Positions 37,426 through 45,945 of a stretch of 64,000 nt of DNA are shown here, one piece after another (positions within the stretch are counted from its first letter, which is position 1; each line of letters opens with the position of its first letter). The notes below the pieces were generated by a model. The model searched no databases. It saw only the letters and a list, made by a program, of their open reading frames with translations, and had not been told where the DNA came from. A program made the translations under genes and the position numbers. Source of the DNA: Pseudomonas sp. F(2018) (GTDB lineage: Bacteria; Pseudomonadota; Gammaproteobacteria; Pseudomonadales; Pseudomonadaceae); NCBI RefSeq assembly GCF_005508865.1, contig NZ_SCOM01000006.1, forward strand, positions 62,001 to 126,000, written 5' to 3'.

Positions 37426-38010
37426 TCAGGCCTGCCAGCACGGAATCCCGAATTCCTCGAGCAGCTGCGCGGTTTCGCACAGCGGCAGGCCGACCACGGC
37501 CGAATAGCTACCCTCGATCTGGCTGACGAACACCGCCGCCAGTCCCTGAATACCATAGCTGCCCGCCTTGTCGCACGGCTCGCCGGTGTCCCAATAGGCC
37601 TCGGCCTCGCCCGCACGCAGTGGGCGGAAACGCACCCGGCTGGTCACCACCAGCGATTCGATGCGCCCGGCGCTGGCCAGGGCCACGGCGGTCAGCACCT
37701 GATGCTCGCGGCCGGACAGCGCCGCCAGGGTGGCCAGCGCCTCGGCGCGGTTCTCCGGCTTGCCGAGAATACGCCCGTCGAGCACCACGCTGGTGTCGGC
37801 GCCCAGCACCACAGCCGTCTGCGCCTGTTCCAGCGCAGCCAGACCGGCCTGCGCCTTTTCCCGCGCCAGGCGCTCTACATAGCGCTCGGCGGGTTCATCA
37901 GGCAATGCCGTCTCGTCAATCGAGGCGCTCAGCGTGACGAAGGACACACCGATCTGCGCCAGCAGCTCGCGCCGGCGGGGGGAACCCGAGGCCAGGTGCA
38001 GCTTGGCCAT
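37426..38010 (-). CDS. maf: Maf-family nucleoside triphosphate pyrophosphatase (YhdE type)
   Basis: 194 residues, full length. The family P-loop-like motif is LASGSPRRRELLAQIG at the N-terminus, followed by VVLGADTSVVLDGRILGKP and the C-terminal DKAGSYGIQGLAAVFV..IEGSYSAVVGLPL. YhdE-type Maf proteins hydrolyse dTTP/UTP and modified nucleotides to prevent misincorporation and are linked to septum control. The conserved position is between rng and mreD. Confidence 0.93.
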   Translation of the reverse strand: MAKLHLASGSPRRRELLAQIGVSFVTLSASIDETALPDEPAERYVERLAREKAQAGLAALEQAQTAVVLGADTSVVLDGRILGKPENRAEALATLAALSGREHQVLTAVALASAGRIESLVVTSRVRFRPLRAGEAEAYWDTGEPCDKAGSYGIQGLAAVFVSQIEGSYSAVVGLPLCETAQLLEEFGIPCWQA

Positions 38011-38081
38011 GCAGACATCTCCCTATCAGGGGTGGGGTGGAGGATGAAGCGGAGCCCGCCCGGAACCAGCCCGGGCCGGAC

Positions 38082-38573
38082 TCAATGGACGGCGAAGCGT
38101 TGTTGCAGCCCACGCAGGATGGCGAACACCCAGGGCCAGAGCAAGGCGCTGATCAGCGCAGGCAGGACGAAGGCCAGGGTCGGCGGGCGATTACCGGTCA
38201 GCGCGTTGAGCCACAGCTGCACCAGCTGGGCGATGCCGAACACCACCAGCAGCACCAGGCTCTGCTGCCACATGGGGAACATCTGCAGGCGGCGCTGCAG
38301 GGACAGCACCAGGAAGATGATCAGGGTCAGGATCAGCGCGTTCTGCCCGAGCAGCGAGCCGAACAGCACGTCCTCCACCAGCCCCATGCACCAGGCGCCG
38401 ATCATGCCGATGCGGTGCGGCACGGCCAGCACCCAATAGGACAGGAACAGCGCCAGCCACAAGGGGCGGCCGATCTCCATGAACTGCGGCATGGGCGCCA
38501 CGCTGAGCAGCAGGGCGAGCGCCAGGCTGGCCCAGATGATCCAGCCGTTGCGTGCCTTGACCTGGACCATCAC
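38082..38573 (-). CDS. mreD: Rod-shape determining protein MreD
   Basis: 163 residues, a small inner-membrane protein with about five hydrophobic segments (WASLALALLLSVAP, PLWLALFLSYWVLAV, LILTLIIFLVLSL, SLVLLVVFGIAQLV, LAFVLPALISALLWPWVFAIL). MreD is a partner of MreC, PBP2 and RodA in the elongasome. The start overlaps the mreC stop by 4 bases, so translation is coupled. Confidence 0.94.
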   Translation of the reverse strand: MMVQVKARNGWIIWASLALALLLSVAPMPQFMEIGRPLWLALFLSYWVLAVPHRIGMIGAWCMGLVEDVLFGSLLGQNALILTLIIFLVLSLQRRLQMFPMWQQSLVLLVVFGIAQLVQLWLNALTGNRPPTLAFVLPALISALLWPWVFAILRGLQQRFAVH

Positions 38574-39634
38574 TGACTCTCCCGTTCGACGGCCGGAGCG
38601 GCGGGTGCGGTAGGCGCCGGGGCAGCCGCCGGTTGCGCCGGCGCCGTGCCGCTCGGCGCGCCCTGCGGCGGCACGGCGGTCGGCGCCGGCTGTGCCGCGG
38701 GCTTGGCCTGGCCATCGGCGGCCTCGCGGTCGGCGGCCTCCTGGGCCTCGGCGGCCTCGGTGGCGCGCTGCTCGGCGGTGCGCCCGTCGGTGAATACCAG
38801 CAGCATGTAGCGGCTGCGATTGAGGGCGGCGGTGGGCACGGCGCGGACGATGGCGAAGGGCTGACCGGAGTCGTGCACCACTTCGTTGACCGTGGCCACC
38901 GGGTAACCGGCCGGGAAGCGCTGGCCCATGCCGGAGCTGACCAGCAGATCGCCTTCCTTGATATCCGCGGTGTCGGCCACGTGGCGCAGCTCCAAGCGCT
39001 CCGGGTTGCCGGTGCCGGCGGCGATGGCACGCAGACCGTTACGATTCACCTGCACCGGAATGCTGTGGTTGGTGTCGGTCAGCAGCAGCACGCGGGCGGT
39101 ATAGGGCATCACTTCGACCACCTGGCCCATCAGGCCACGGGCATCGAGCACCGGCTGGCCGAGGAATACGCCGTCCTTCTCGCCCTTGTCGATCAGGATG
39201 CGGTGGGTGAAGGGGTTGGGGTCGACGCCGATCAGCTCGGTGACCAGCACCCGCTCGTCCACCAGGGCGGCGGAGTTGAGCAGCTCGCGCAGGCGCACGT
39301 TCTGCTCGGTGAGGGTGGCCAGCTTCTGCAGGCGGCCCTGCATCAGCAGCGACTCAGCCTTGAGCTTCTCGTTCTCGGCCATCAGCTCGCTGCGGCTGGT
39401 GAGCTGCTGGGTCGCATCCTCCCAGAGGGTGACCGGCAGGCGGGCGATGCGATAGGCCGGCTCGGTGATCAGGCCGACCTGGGTGCGCAGCGGCTGCAGC
39501 ACCTCGAAACGCGCATCCACCACCATCAGCACGGCCGACAGCACGACCAGCACCAGCAGTCGTACGCCCAGCGACGGTCCCTTGGCAAATAGCGGTTTGA
39601 TGGCAGCTACCCTCGGCTGACGGCTAGAAAACAC
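38570..39634 (-). CDS. mreC: Rod-shape determining protein MreC
   Basis: 354 residues from a GTG at 39632-39634. An N-terminal transmembrane helix (about 24-40, RLLVLVVLSAVLMVVD) is followed by a coiled coil (SELMAENEKLKAESLLMQGRL), the two-barrel MreC domain (LIGVDPNPFTHRILIDKG, SIPVQVNRNGLRAIAAGTG) and a Pro/Ala-rich tail (about 295-350). It scaffolds the elongasome and activates PBP2. The start is uncertain: this GTG lies inside the U-tract of the mreB terminator with no Shine-Dalgarno, while GAGGG sits 8 bases ahead of an ATC codon (Ile12) where the conserved IKPLFAKGPS sequence begins. Confidence 0.92.
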   Translation of the reverse strand: MFSSRQPRVAAIKPLFAKGPSLGVRLLVLVVLSAVLMVVDARFEVLQPLRTQVGLITEPAYRIARLPVTLWEDATQQLTSRSELMAENEKLKAESLLMQGRLQKLATLTEQNVRLRELLNSAALVDERVLVTELIGVDPNPFTHRILIDKGEKDGVFLGQPVLDARGLMGQVVEVMPYTARVLLLTDTNHSIPVQVNRNGLRAIAAGTGNPERLELRHVADTADIKEGDLLVSSGMGQRFPAGYPVATVNEVVHDSGQPFAIVRAVPTAALNRSRYMLLVFTDGRTAEQRATEAAEAQEAADREAADGQAKPAAQPAPTAVPPQGAPSGTAPAQPAAAPAPTAPAAPAVERESQ

Positions 39635-39635
39635 A

Positions 39636-39660
39636 AAGCCGGAAGTTTCGCTTCCGGCTT
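39636..39660 (-). terminator. Terminator/attenuator between mreB and mreC
   Basis: A perfect 10-bp stem AAGCCGGAAG / CTTCCGGCTT with a five-base loop, followed on the minus strand by TGTGTTTTC. It lies 19 bases after mreB, and the presumptive mreC GTG is in its tail. It would let most transcripts stop after mreB. Confidence 0.8.
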
Positions 39661-39679
39661 CGGCTCACATCGGGAAAGA

Positions 39680-40717
39680 TCACTCGGTGGACAGCAGGTC
39701 CATCGAGTGACGATCCATCATCTCCAGGGCACGACCACCGCCGCGCGCCACGCAGGTCAGCGGGTCTTCGGCGACGATCACCGGCAGGCCGGTTTCCTGG
39801 GCCAGCAGCTTGTCCAGGTCGCGCAGCAGGGCGCCACCACCGGTCAGCACCAGGCCGCGTTCGGCGATGTCCGAGGCCAGCTCGGGCGGGGATTGTTCCA
39901 GGGCGCTCTTCACGGCCTGAACGATGGTCGCCAGGGACTCCTGCAGAGCCTCCAGCACTTCGTTGGAGTTGAGGGTGAAGCTGCGCGGTACGCCTTCGGC
40001 CAGGTTGCGGCCACGCACGTCGACTTCGCGCACATCGCCACCGGCGTAGGCGGTGCCGATTTCCTGCTTGATGCGCTCGGCGGTGGATTCGCCGATCAGC
40101 GAGCCGTAGTTGCGGCGCACGTAGGTGATGATGGCTTCGTCGAAGCGGTCGCCACCGACGCGGACGGATTCGGCGTAGACCACGCCATTCAGCGAGATCA
40201 GGGCGATTTCGGTGGTGCCGCCGCCGATATCGACGACCATGGAGCCGCGGGCCTCTTCGACCGGCAGGCCGGCGCCGATGGCGGCGGCCATCGGCTCTTC
40301 GATCAGGAACACTTCACGAGCACCGGCGCCGAGGGCGGATTCGCGGATGGCGCGGCGCTCGACCTGGGTGGACTTGCACGGCACGCAGATCAGCACGCGC
40401 GGCGACGGCTGCAGGAAGCTGTTCTCGTGAACCTTGTTGATGAAGTACTGCAGCATCTTCTCGCAGACGCTGAAGTCGGCGATCACGCCGTCTTTCATCG
40501 GGCGGATCGCGGAAATGTTGCCCGGGGTACGGCCGAGCATGCGCTTGGCCTCGGTGCCGACGGCAACCACGGATTTCTGGTTGCCACTGCTACGAATGGC
40601 GACCACGGAAGGCTCGTTGAGGACGATGCCACGCTCGCGGACATAGATCAGGGTATTGGCGGTGCCCAGGTCGATCGACAGATCGCTGGAAAACATGCCA
40701 CGCAGTTTCTTGAACAT
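39680..40717 (-). CDS. mreB: Rod-shape determining protein MreB
   Basis: 345 residues. The actin-like ATPase motifs are intact: phosphate 1 SIDLGTANTLIYV, phosphate 2 MVVDIGGGTTEIALIS, and adenosine motif GLVLTGGGALLRDLD. Membrane-associated filaments orient the peptidoglycan elongation machinery. First gene of mreBCD; a terminator separates it from mreC. It is divergent from gatC across 218 bp; the mreB-side promoter is not obvious (a TTGATA about 70 bases upstream is a weak candidate). Confidence 0.97.
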   Translation of the reverse strand: MFKKLRGMFSSDLSIDLGTANTLIYVRERGIVLNEPSVVAIRSSGNQKSVVAVGTEAKRMLGRTPGNISAIRPMKDGVIADFSVCEKMLQYFINKVHENSFLQPSPRVLICVPCKSTQVERRAIRESALGAGAREVFLIEEPMAAAIGAGLPVEEARGSMVVDIGGGTTEIALISLNGVVYAESVRVGGDRFDEAIITYVRRNYGSLIGESTAERIKQEIGTAYAGGDVREVDVRGRNLAEGVPRSFTLNSNEVLEALQESLATIVQAVKSALEQSPPELASDIAERGLVLTGGGALLRDLDKLLAQETGLPVIVAEDPLTCVARGGGRALEMMDRHSMDLLSTE

Positions 40718-40794
40718 GAGAAAGAAGCCCTAGCCAGAGCGCGATGAAAACGCTGGGTAAAAAAGTGCGGCAAACTCTATCAATGAGCGACCTT

Positions 40795-40822
40795 TTGGGC
40801 AAGGCGGCGTCTGTGCTAAATT
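40795..40822 (+). promoter_or_regulatory. gatC: Candidate sigma-70 promoter for gatCAB
   Basis: -35 TTGGGC, 16-base spacer, -10 TAAATT preceded by TGC (extended -10). It lies about 114 bases upstream of the gatC ATG in the mreB-gatC divergent gap. Confidence 0.5.
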
Positions 40823-40935
40823 GCCTGCTTTTCCGGGCCTTTAGGGCCCCAAATCGCGGCATCTGACCGCCCCATGCGGCATCCGTTCCCCGCCTGCTTC
40901 CGCCCGGTCACCCGCCTGCTTCTTGGAGAATCACG

Positions 40936-41223
40936 ATGGCGCTCGAACGCTCCGACGTGGAAAAAATCGCCCATCTGGCCCGTCTCGGCCTGAGCGAAGG
41001 CGAGATTCCACAAACCACCGCGACCCTCAACAACATCCTCGGCCTGATCGACGCCATGCAGGCAGTCGACACCAGCGGCATCGAGCCCCTGGCCCACCCG
41101 CTGGAAGCCACCCAGCGCCTGCGCGCCGACGTAGTGACCGAACAGAACCAACGCGACGCCTACCAGGCGGTCGCCCCGGCCGTGGAAAGCGGCCTGTTCC
41201 TCGTGCCGAAAGTCATCGAATAA
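40936..41223 (+). CDS. gatC: Asp/Glu-tRNA amidotransferase subunit C
   Basis: 95 residues, family length. Pattern: LERSDVEKIAHLARLGLSEGE, LNNILGLIDAMQAVDTSGIEPLAHP and the C-terminal ESGLFLVPKVIE. GatC stabilises GatA-GatB. In Pseudomonas, which lacks an asparaginyl-tRNA synthetase in the species I know, GatCAB converts Asp-tRNA(Asn) to Asn-tRNA(Asn). TTGGAG lies upstream of the ATG. It is 16 bases from gatA. Confidence 0.95.
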   Translation: MALERSDVEKIAHLARLGLSEGEIPQTTATLNNILGLIDAMQAVDTSGIEPLAHPLEATQRLRADVVTEQNQRDAYQAVAPAVESGLFLVPKVIE

Positions 41224-41239
41224 AAGGAAAGGGTTTCCC

Positions 41240-42691
41240 ATGCACCAACTGACCCTGGCCGAGATCGCCCGCGGCCTGAAGGACAAGACCTTCTCCTCCG
41301 CCGAGCTGACCGGCGCCCTGCTGGCCCGTATCCAGCAGCTCGACCCGCAACTGAACAGTTTCATCACCGTGACCGCCGACCTGGCGCTGGAGCAGGCCAA
41401 GGCCGCCGACGCCCGCCGCGCCAGCGGTGAAGACGGCGCCCTGCTCGGCGCGCCGATCGGCCACAAGGACCTGTTCTGCACCAAGGGCGTGCTGACCAGC
41501 TGCGGCTCGAAGATCCTCACCGGCTTCAAGGCGCCCTACGACGCCACCGTGGTCGACAAACTGGCCGCCGCCGGTACCGTGACCCTGGGCAAGCTGAACA
41601 TGGACGAGTTCGCCATGGGCTCGGCCAACGAATCCAGCCACTACGGCCCGGTGAAGAACCCCTGGGACACTTCCCGCGTGCCGGGCGGCTCCTCCGGCGG
41701 CAGCGCCGCCGCCGTGGCCGCGCGCCTGCTGCCGGCCGCCACCGGCACCGATACCGGCGGCTCGATCCGCCAGCCGGCCGCGCTGACCAACCTCACCGGG
41801 ATCAAGCCCACCTACGGCCGCGTTTCGCGCTGGGGCATGATCGCCTATGCCTCCAGCCTCGATCAGGGCGGCCCGCTGGCCCGCACCGCCGAGGACTGCG
41901 CCCTGCTGCTCGGCGCCATCGCCGGGTTCGACCCCAAAGACTCGACCAGCGTCGACCAGCCGGTGGATGACTACCTGGCCGCCCTGACCCAGCCGCTGGC
42001 CGGCCTGCGCATCGGCCTGCCCAAGGAATACTTCGGCGCCGGCCTCGACGCCCGCATCGGCGAGAAGGTCATGGCGGTGGTCGAAGAGCTGAAAAAGCTC
42101 GGCGCCAGCGTCAAAGAGATTTCCCTGCCGAATATGCAGCACGCCATCCCGGCCTACTACGTGATCGCCCCGGCGGAAGCCAGCTCCAACCTGTCGCGCT
42201 TCGACGGCGTGCGCTTCGGCTACCGCTGCGAGAACCCCAAGGACCTGCAGGACCTGTACAAGCGCTCGCGCGGCGAAGGCTTCGGCGCAGAGGTGAAGCG
42301 GCGCATCATGGTCGGCACCTACGCCCTCTCCGCCGGCTACTACGACGCCTACTACATCAAGGCCCAGCAGATCCGCCGCCTGATCAAGAACGACTTCGTC
42401 GCCGCCTTCAACGAGGTCGACGTGATCCTCGGCCCGACCACGCCGAACCTGGCCTGGAAGATCGGCGCGAAGAACAACGACCCGGTCGCCGAATACCTGG
42501 AAGACATCTACACCATCACCGCCAACCTGGCCGGCATCCCCGGCCTGTCGATGCCCGCCGGCTTCGTCGACAGTCTGCCGGTCGGCGTGCAGTTGCTCGG
42601 CAACTACTTCCAGGAAGGTCGCCTGCTGAATGTCGCGCACCAGTACCAGCAGGTCAGCGACTGGCACAAACAAGCACCGAGCGGCTTCTGA
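41240..42691 (+). CDS. gatA: Asp/Glu-tRNA amidotransferase subunit A
   Basis: 483 residues, amidase signature family. Ser-cis-Ser-Lys triad: Lys in GAPIGHKDLF, cis-Ser in GTDTGGSIRQPA and the neighbouring GGSSGGSAAAVAA glycine/serine loop. GatA releases ammonia from glutamine and feeds it through a channel to GatB. Both gaps are short: 16 bases to gatC and 11 bases to gatB. Confidence 0.97.
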   Translation: MHQLTLAEIARGLKDKTFSSAELTGALLARIQQLDPQLNSFITVTADLALEQAKAADARRASGEDGALLGAPIGHKDLFCTKGVLTSCGSKILTGFKAPYDATVVDKLAAAGTVTLGKLNMDEFAMGSANESSHYGPVKNPWDTSRVPGGSSGGSAAAVAARLLPAATGTDTGGSIRQPAALTNLTGIKPTYGRVSRWGMIAYASSLDQGGPLARTAEDCALLLGAIAGFDPKDSTSVDQPVDDYLAALTQPLAGLRIGLPKEYFGAGLDARIGEKVMAVVEELKKLGASVKEISLPNMQHAIPAYYVIAPAEASSNLSRFDGVRFGYRCENPKDLQDLYKRSRGEGFGAEVKRRIMVGTYALSAGYYDAYYIKAQQIRRLIKNDFVAAFNEVDVILGPTTPNLAWKIGAKNNDPVAEYLEDIYTITANLAGIPGLSMPAGFVDSLPVGVQLLGNYFQEGRLLNVAHQYQQVSDWHKQAPSGF

Positions 42692-42702
42692 GGACGATAA
42701 AG

Positions 42703-44148
42703 ATGCAATGGGAAACCGTGATCGGGCTTGAGATCCACGCTCAGCTCAGCACCCAATCGAAGATTTTCTCCGGCAGCGCCACCACCTTCGGCGCCGAGCC
42801 CAACACCCAGGCCAGCCTGGTCGACCTGGGCATGCCCGGCACCCTGCCGGTGCTGAACGCCGAGGCCGTGCGCATGGCCTGCAAGTTCGGCCTGGCGATC
42901 GACGCCGAGATCGCGCCGAAGAACGTCTTCGCCCGTAAGAACTACTTCTACCCGGACCTGCCCAAGGGCTACCAGACCAGCCAGATGGACCACCCCATCG
43001 TCGGCAAGGGCTTCCTCGATATCACTCTGGAAGACGGCAGCACCAAGCGCATCGGCATCACCCGCGCGCACCTGGAAGAGGATGCCGGCAAGAGTCTGCA
43101 CGAAGACTTCCACGGCATGAGCGGTATCGACCTGAACCGCGCCGGCACACCGCTCCTGGAGATCGTCTCCGAGCCGGAAATGCGCAGCGCCAAGGAGGCC
43201 GTGGCCTACGCCAAGGCCATCCACGCCCTGGTGCGCTACCTCGGCATCTGCGATGGCAATATGGCCGAAGGCTCGCTGCGCTGCGACTGCAACGTCTCGG
43301 TACGGCCCAAGGGCCAGGCCGAGTTCGGCACACGCCGCGAGATCAAGAACGTCAACTCGTTCAAGTTCATCGAGCGCGCCATCAACACCGAGATCGCCTG
43401 GCAGATCGACGAGCTGGAGTCCGGGCGCAAGATCGTTCAGGAGACCGTGCTGTACGACGTGGCGGCCAACGAGACGCGCTCCATGCGCAGCAAGGAAGAA
43501 GCCAACGACTACCGCTACTTCCCCTGCCCCGACCTGCTGCCGGTGGTGATCGAGCAGAGCTTCCTCGATGAGGTGCGCGCCAGCCTGCCGGAACTGCCGG
43601 TGCAGAAGCGCGAGCGCTTCGAGGCGCAGTTCGGCCTGTCCGCCTACGACGCCAGCGTGCTGGCCGCCAGCCGCGAGCTGGCCGATTACTTCGAGCAAGT
43701 TCAGCAGACCTGCGGCGACGCCAAGCTGGCCGCCAACTGGGTGATGGGCGAGCTGTCCAGTCTGCTCAACAAGGACAACCTGGAGATCGAGCAGTCGCCA
43801 GTCTCCGCCCAGCACCTGGGGGAGATGATCCTGCGCCTGAAGGACGGCACCATCAACGGCAAGGCCGCGAAGACCGTGTTCGCCGCCATGGCCGAAGGTG
43901 AAGGCTCGCCAGACGAGATCATCAAGGCCAAGGACCTGGTGCAGAACACCGACAGCGGCGCCGTCGAGAAGCTGCTCGACGAAGTACTGGCCGCCAACGC
44001 CGAGCAAGTCGAACAGTACCGCGCCAGCGACGAGGCCAAGCGCGGCAAGATGTTCGGCTTCTTCGTCGGCCAGGCGATGAAGGCCGCCAAGGGCAAGGCC
44101 AACCCCGGCCAAGTCAACGAGCTGCTGAAAAAGAAGCTCGAAAACTAA
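42703..44148 (+). CDS. gatB: Asp/Glu-tRNA amidotransferase subunit B
   Basis: 481 residues. N-terminal kinase-like cradle domain: VIGLEIHAQLSTQSKIFSG, GMPGTLPVLN, KNYFYPDLPKGYQ, GSLRCDCNVSVRP (zinc-ligand Cys region) and KNVNSFKFIERAI. The C-terminal helical and YqeY-like tail domain ends GKANPGQVNELLKKKLEN. It activates the side chain of the mischarged tRNA with ATP and amidates it. The operon ends in a perfect hairpin terminator. Confidence 0.97.
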   Translation: MQWETVIGLEIHAQLSTQSKIFSGSATTFGAEPNTQASLVDLGMPGTLPVLNAEAVRMACKFGLAIDAEIAPKNVFARKNYFYPDLPKGYQTSQMDHPIVGKGFLDITLEDGSTKRIGITRAHLEEDAGKSLHEDFHGMSGIDLNRAGTPLLEIVSEPEMRSAKEAVAYAKAIHALVRYLGICDGNMAEGSLRCDCNVSVRPKGQAEFGTRREIKNVNSFKFIERAINTEIAWQIDELESGRKIVQETVLYDVAANETRSMRSKEEANDYRYFPCPDLLPVVIEQSFLDEVRASLPELPVQKRERFEAQFGLSAYDASVLAASRELADYFEQVQQTCGDAKLAANWVMGELSSLLNKDNLEIEQSPVSAQHLGEMILRLKDGTINGKAAKTVFAAMAEGEGSPDEIIKAKDLVQNTDSGAVEKLLDEVLAANAEQVEQYRASDEAKRGKMFGFFVGQAMKAAKGKANPGQVNELLKKKLEN

Positions 44149-44154
44149 GAGCGC

Positions 44155-44184
44155 AACGCCGGGGCAACCCGGCGTTCCCTTCTT
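44155..44184 (+). terminator. Terminator after gatB
   Basis: AACGCCGGG-GCAA-CCCGGCGTT, a perfect 9-bp stem followed by CCCTTCTT, 6 bases after the gatB stop and 11 bases ahead of the next gene. Confidence 0.75.
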
Positions 44185-44195
44185 CGGGAGCCGCC

Positions 44196-44648
44196 ATGCA
44201 CAAGATCGCGACTTTCATCCTGCCGCTGTTGCTGCTGGCCGGCTGCGTCAGCCAGCCAGCTGTGCAGCAACCCACGCCACCCGCGCCGCCGCCCAAGACT
44301 GCTCCGGTGGTCAAGGCACCGACACCGGTCGCCAAACCCAAGGCGGAGCCGAGCTACCAGGCCCAGGGCAAGGCGTCCTACTACGCCTCGCGCCACCAAG
44401 GCCGGCGCACCGCCAGCGGCGAGCGCCTGAACAACAACGCCTTCACCGCCGCCCACCGCGAGCTGCCGTTCGGCACGCGGGTCAAGGTTACCAACCTGGC
44501 CAACGACCGTTCGGTGGTGGTACGCATCACCGACCGCGGCCCGCATACCCGCGGCCGCCTGATCGACCTGTCGCAGGCCGCCGCCCGCGAGCTGGGCATG
44601 CTGCGCGCCGGCGTCGCCCAGGTGCGGGTCGAGAGCGTGGACAACTGA
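44196..44648 (+). CDS. RlpA-like lipoprotein (double-psi beta-barrel)
   Basis: 150 residues. A lipoprotein signal with lipobox LLAGC (Cys18) is followed by a Pro/Lys-rich linker (about 24-52) and a RlpA-type double-psi beta-barrel (about 57-148): GKASYYASRHQGRRTASGERLNNNAFTAAHRELPFGT and VVVRITDRGPHTRGRLIDLSQAAARELGM. RlpA enzymes of Pseudomonas are lytic transglycosylases acting on denuded glycan strands. This small version lacks the SPOR domain that targets septal RlpA, so its location and activity may differ. GGGAG provides a good ribosome site after the gatB terminator. Confidence 0.9.
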   Translation: MHKIATFILPLLLLAGCVSQPAVQQPTPPAPPPKTAPVVKAPTPVAKPKAEPSYQAQGKASYYASRHQGRRTASGERLNNNAFTAAHRELPFGTRVKVTNLANDRSVVVRITDRGPHTRGRLIDLSQAAARELGMLRAGVAQVRVESVDN

Positions 44649-44691
44649 TACCCATCCGGCCCCGCAGCACCGGGGCCGCCCAGGAGCAGCC

Positions 44692-45075
44692 ATGAACGAC
44701 AACGCCAAAGCCGGTGAACAGGTGCGCCGTGAAGTGATGGGCGACGCCTTCGTCGACCGCGCCCTGAACAACGCCACCGAGTTCAGCCAACCGCTGCAGG
44801 AGTTCGTCAACGAACACGCCTGGGGCGGGGTCTGGACCCGCGGCGTGCTGGAGCGCAAGACCCGCAGCCTGATCACCCTGGCCGCGCTGACCGCGCTGAA
44901 GTGCCCGCAGGAGCTGAAGGGCCATGTGCGCGGCGCGCTGAACAACGGCTGCAGCGTGGAAGAGATCCGCGAGGCGCTGCTGCACTGCGCCATCTACGCC
45001 GGCGTGCCGGCGGCCATCGACGCCTTTCGTGCGGCGCAGGAAGTGATCGACACCTGGCAGGCGCCCGACGCCTGA
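44692..45075 (+). CDS. Carboxymuconolactone decarboxylase family protein
   Basis: 127 residues, CMD domain: EHAWGGVWTRGVLERKTRSLITLAALTALKCPQEL, then GHVRGALNNGCSVEEIREALLHCAIYAGVPAAIDAFRAA. This is the 4-carboxymuconolactone decarboxylase-like branch. The CxxC peroxidatic motif of AhpD relatives is absent, so a decarboxylase/lyase-like or unknown reaction is more likely than peroxidase. No other beta-ketoadipate genes are near. It follows the RlpA-like gene by 43 bases on the same strand. Confidence 0.85.
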   Translation: MNDNAKAGEQVRREVMGDAFVDRALNNATEFSQPLQEFVNEHAWGGVWTRGVLERKTRSLITLAALTALKCPQELKGHVRGALNNGCSVEEIREALLHCAIYAGVPAAIDAFRAAQEVIDTWQAPDA

Positions 45076-45077
45076 AC

Positions 45078-45142
45078 CGTAGGGCGGGTGCAACCCGCGT
45101 GCGATGCGCCATGAGTGGCGCGGGTTTCACCCTCCCTACACG
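45078..45142. repeat. Intergenic inverted repeat between convergent genes
   Basis: CGTAGGGCGGGTG.AACCCGCG and its near complement CGCGGGTTTCACCCTCCCTAC enclose a smaller GCGCCATGAGTGGCGC palindrome. REP-like; it probably ends both the CMD and the mag transcripts. Confidence 0.55.
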
Positions 45143-45156
45143 AGCTATCCAACCGC

Positions 45157-45945
45157 TCAGGGATAGCTGAAGCGCTTCACCAGGGTCAGTTCGCCCGGCG
45201 CGCGCATGGGGATGAGGAAGGATTCCTGCTTCTCGTTGGAACTGCCCTCGCCGCTGATCAGCGTCACCTGCGCCGTGGTCAGCACCTGGGCCGGGTCGCC
45301 CTCGGAGCCCTGCCCGCCGCCGTAGTAGTTGACGTAGACCAGGTACTCGCCCTTGAGCGGGGTCGGCGAGGCGATCATCTCCGGGCCGAAGCCGCCGGTC
45401 ACGTCCACGTCCAGCGCCGCACCGTTGGCCAGGGCGCGCTCGCCGTACCAGACGTGACCGCCATCGGGCGTCACCAGGTGCAGGTCGAGGTCGGTGTTGT
45501 CGCTGTCCCAGGACAGCACCACCCGCAGCTTGGCCGGTGTCTCGCCGCTGCCGTTGTTGTAGAACTGCACGCGGCGCACCTGTTGGCCATCCGGGCTGCG
45601 CACTTCGACATTGTTGCTGCCGGCCGGGAACACGAACGGCCGGTCGAAGCCGCCCCCCTCCTGCACCTTGAGCGGCATGCTCAGGCCATTGACCACCAGG
45701 CGCGCCGGCGCGCCGCTGGGCGCCTTGTCGGTAGCGCTGATCTGCCCGCGGATGCGTGCGCTGTCGCCCTGGTCGGGCGCGCTGTTGACTGTCGAGGCCG
45801 GGTAGTTGACCTCCTGCATGAAGTGCGCGCCCTCATCGGAGCCGGTGCGCCAGCCGGCGCGCGGGGTGTCTAAAGTGACCCCGGCGAAAGCACCGATGGG
45901 CATGGTGCAGGCCAGAAGGACGAAGGGATACAGGCGATGATTCAT
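45157..45945 (-). CDS. magF: MagF, secreted DUF2135 (YfaP-type) protein
   Basis: 262 residues. Sec signal peptide (about 1-21, ending GAFA). The DUF2135 core includes PDGQQVRRVQFYNN, VVLSWDSDNTDLDLHLVTPDGGHVWYG and LKGEYLVYVNYYG. It is a paralogue of MagA, the first gene of the same operon. In P. aeruginosa, MagF was reported in an inner-membrane-associated complex with MagD, MagA and MagB. The start overlaps the magE stop by 4 bases. Last gene of the operon. Confidence 0.88.
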   Translation of the reverse strand: MNHRLYPFVLLACTMPIGAFAGVTLDTPRAGWRTGSDEGAHFMQEVNYPASTVNSAPDQGDSARIRGQISATDKAPSGAPARLVVNGLSMPLKVQEGGGFDRPFVFPAGSNNVEVRSPDGQQVRRVQFYNNGSGETPAKLRVVLSWDSDNTDLDLHLVTPDGGHVWYGERALANGAALDVDVTGGFGPEMIASPTPLKGEYLVYVNYYGGGQGSEGDPAQVLTTAQVTLISGEGSSNEKQESFLIPMRAPGELTLVKRFSYP

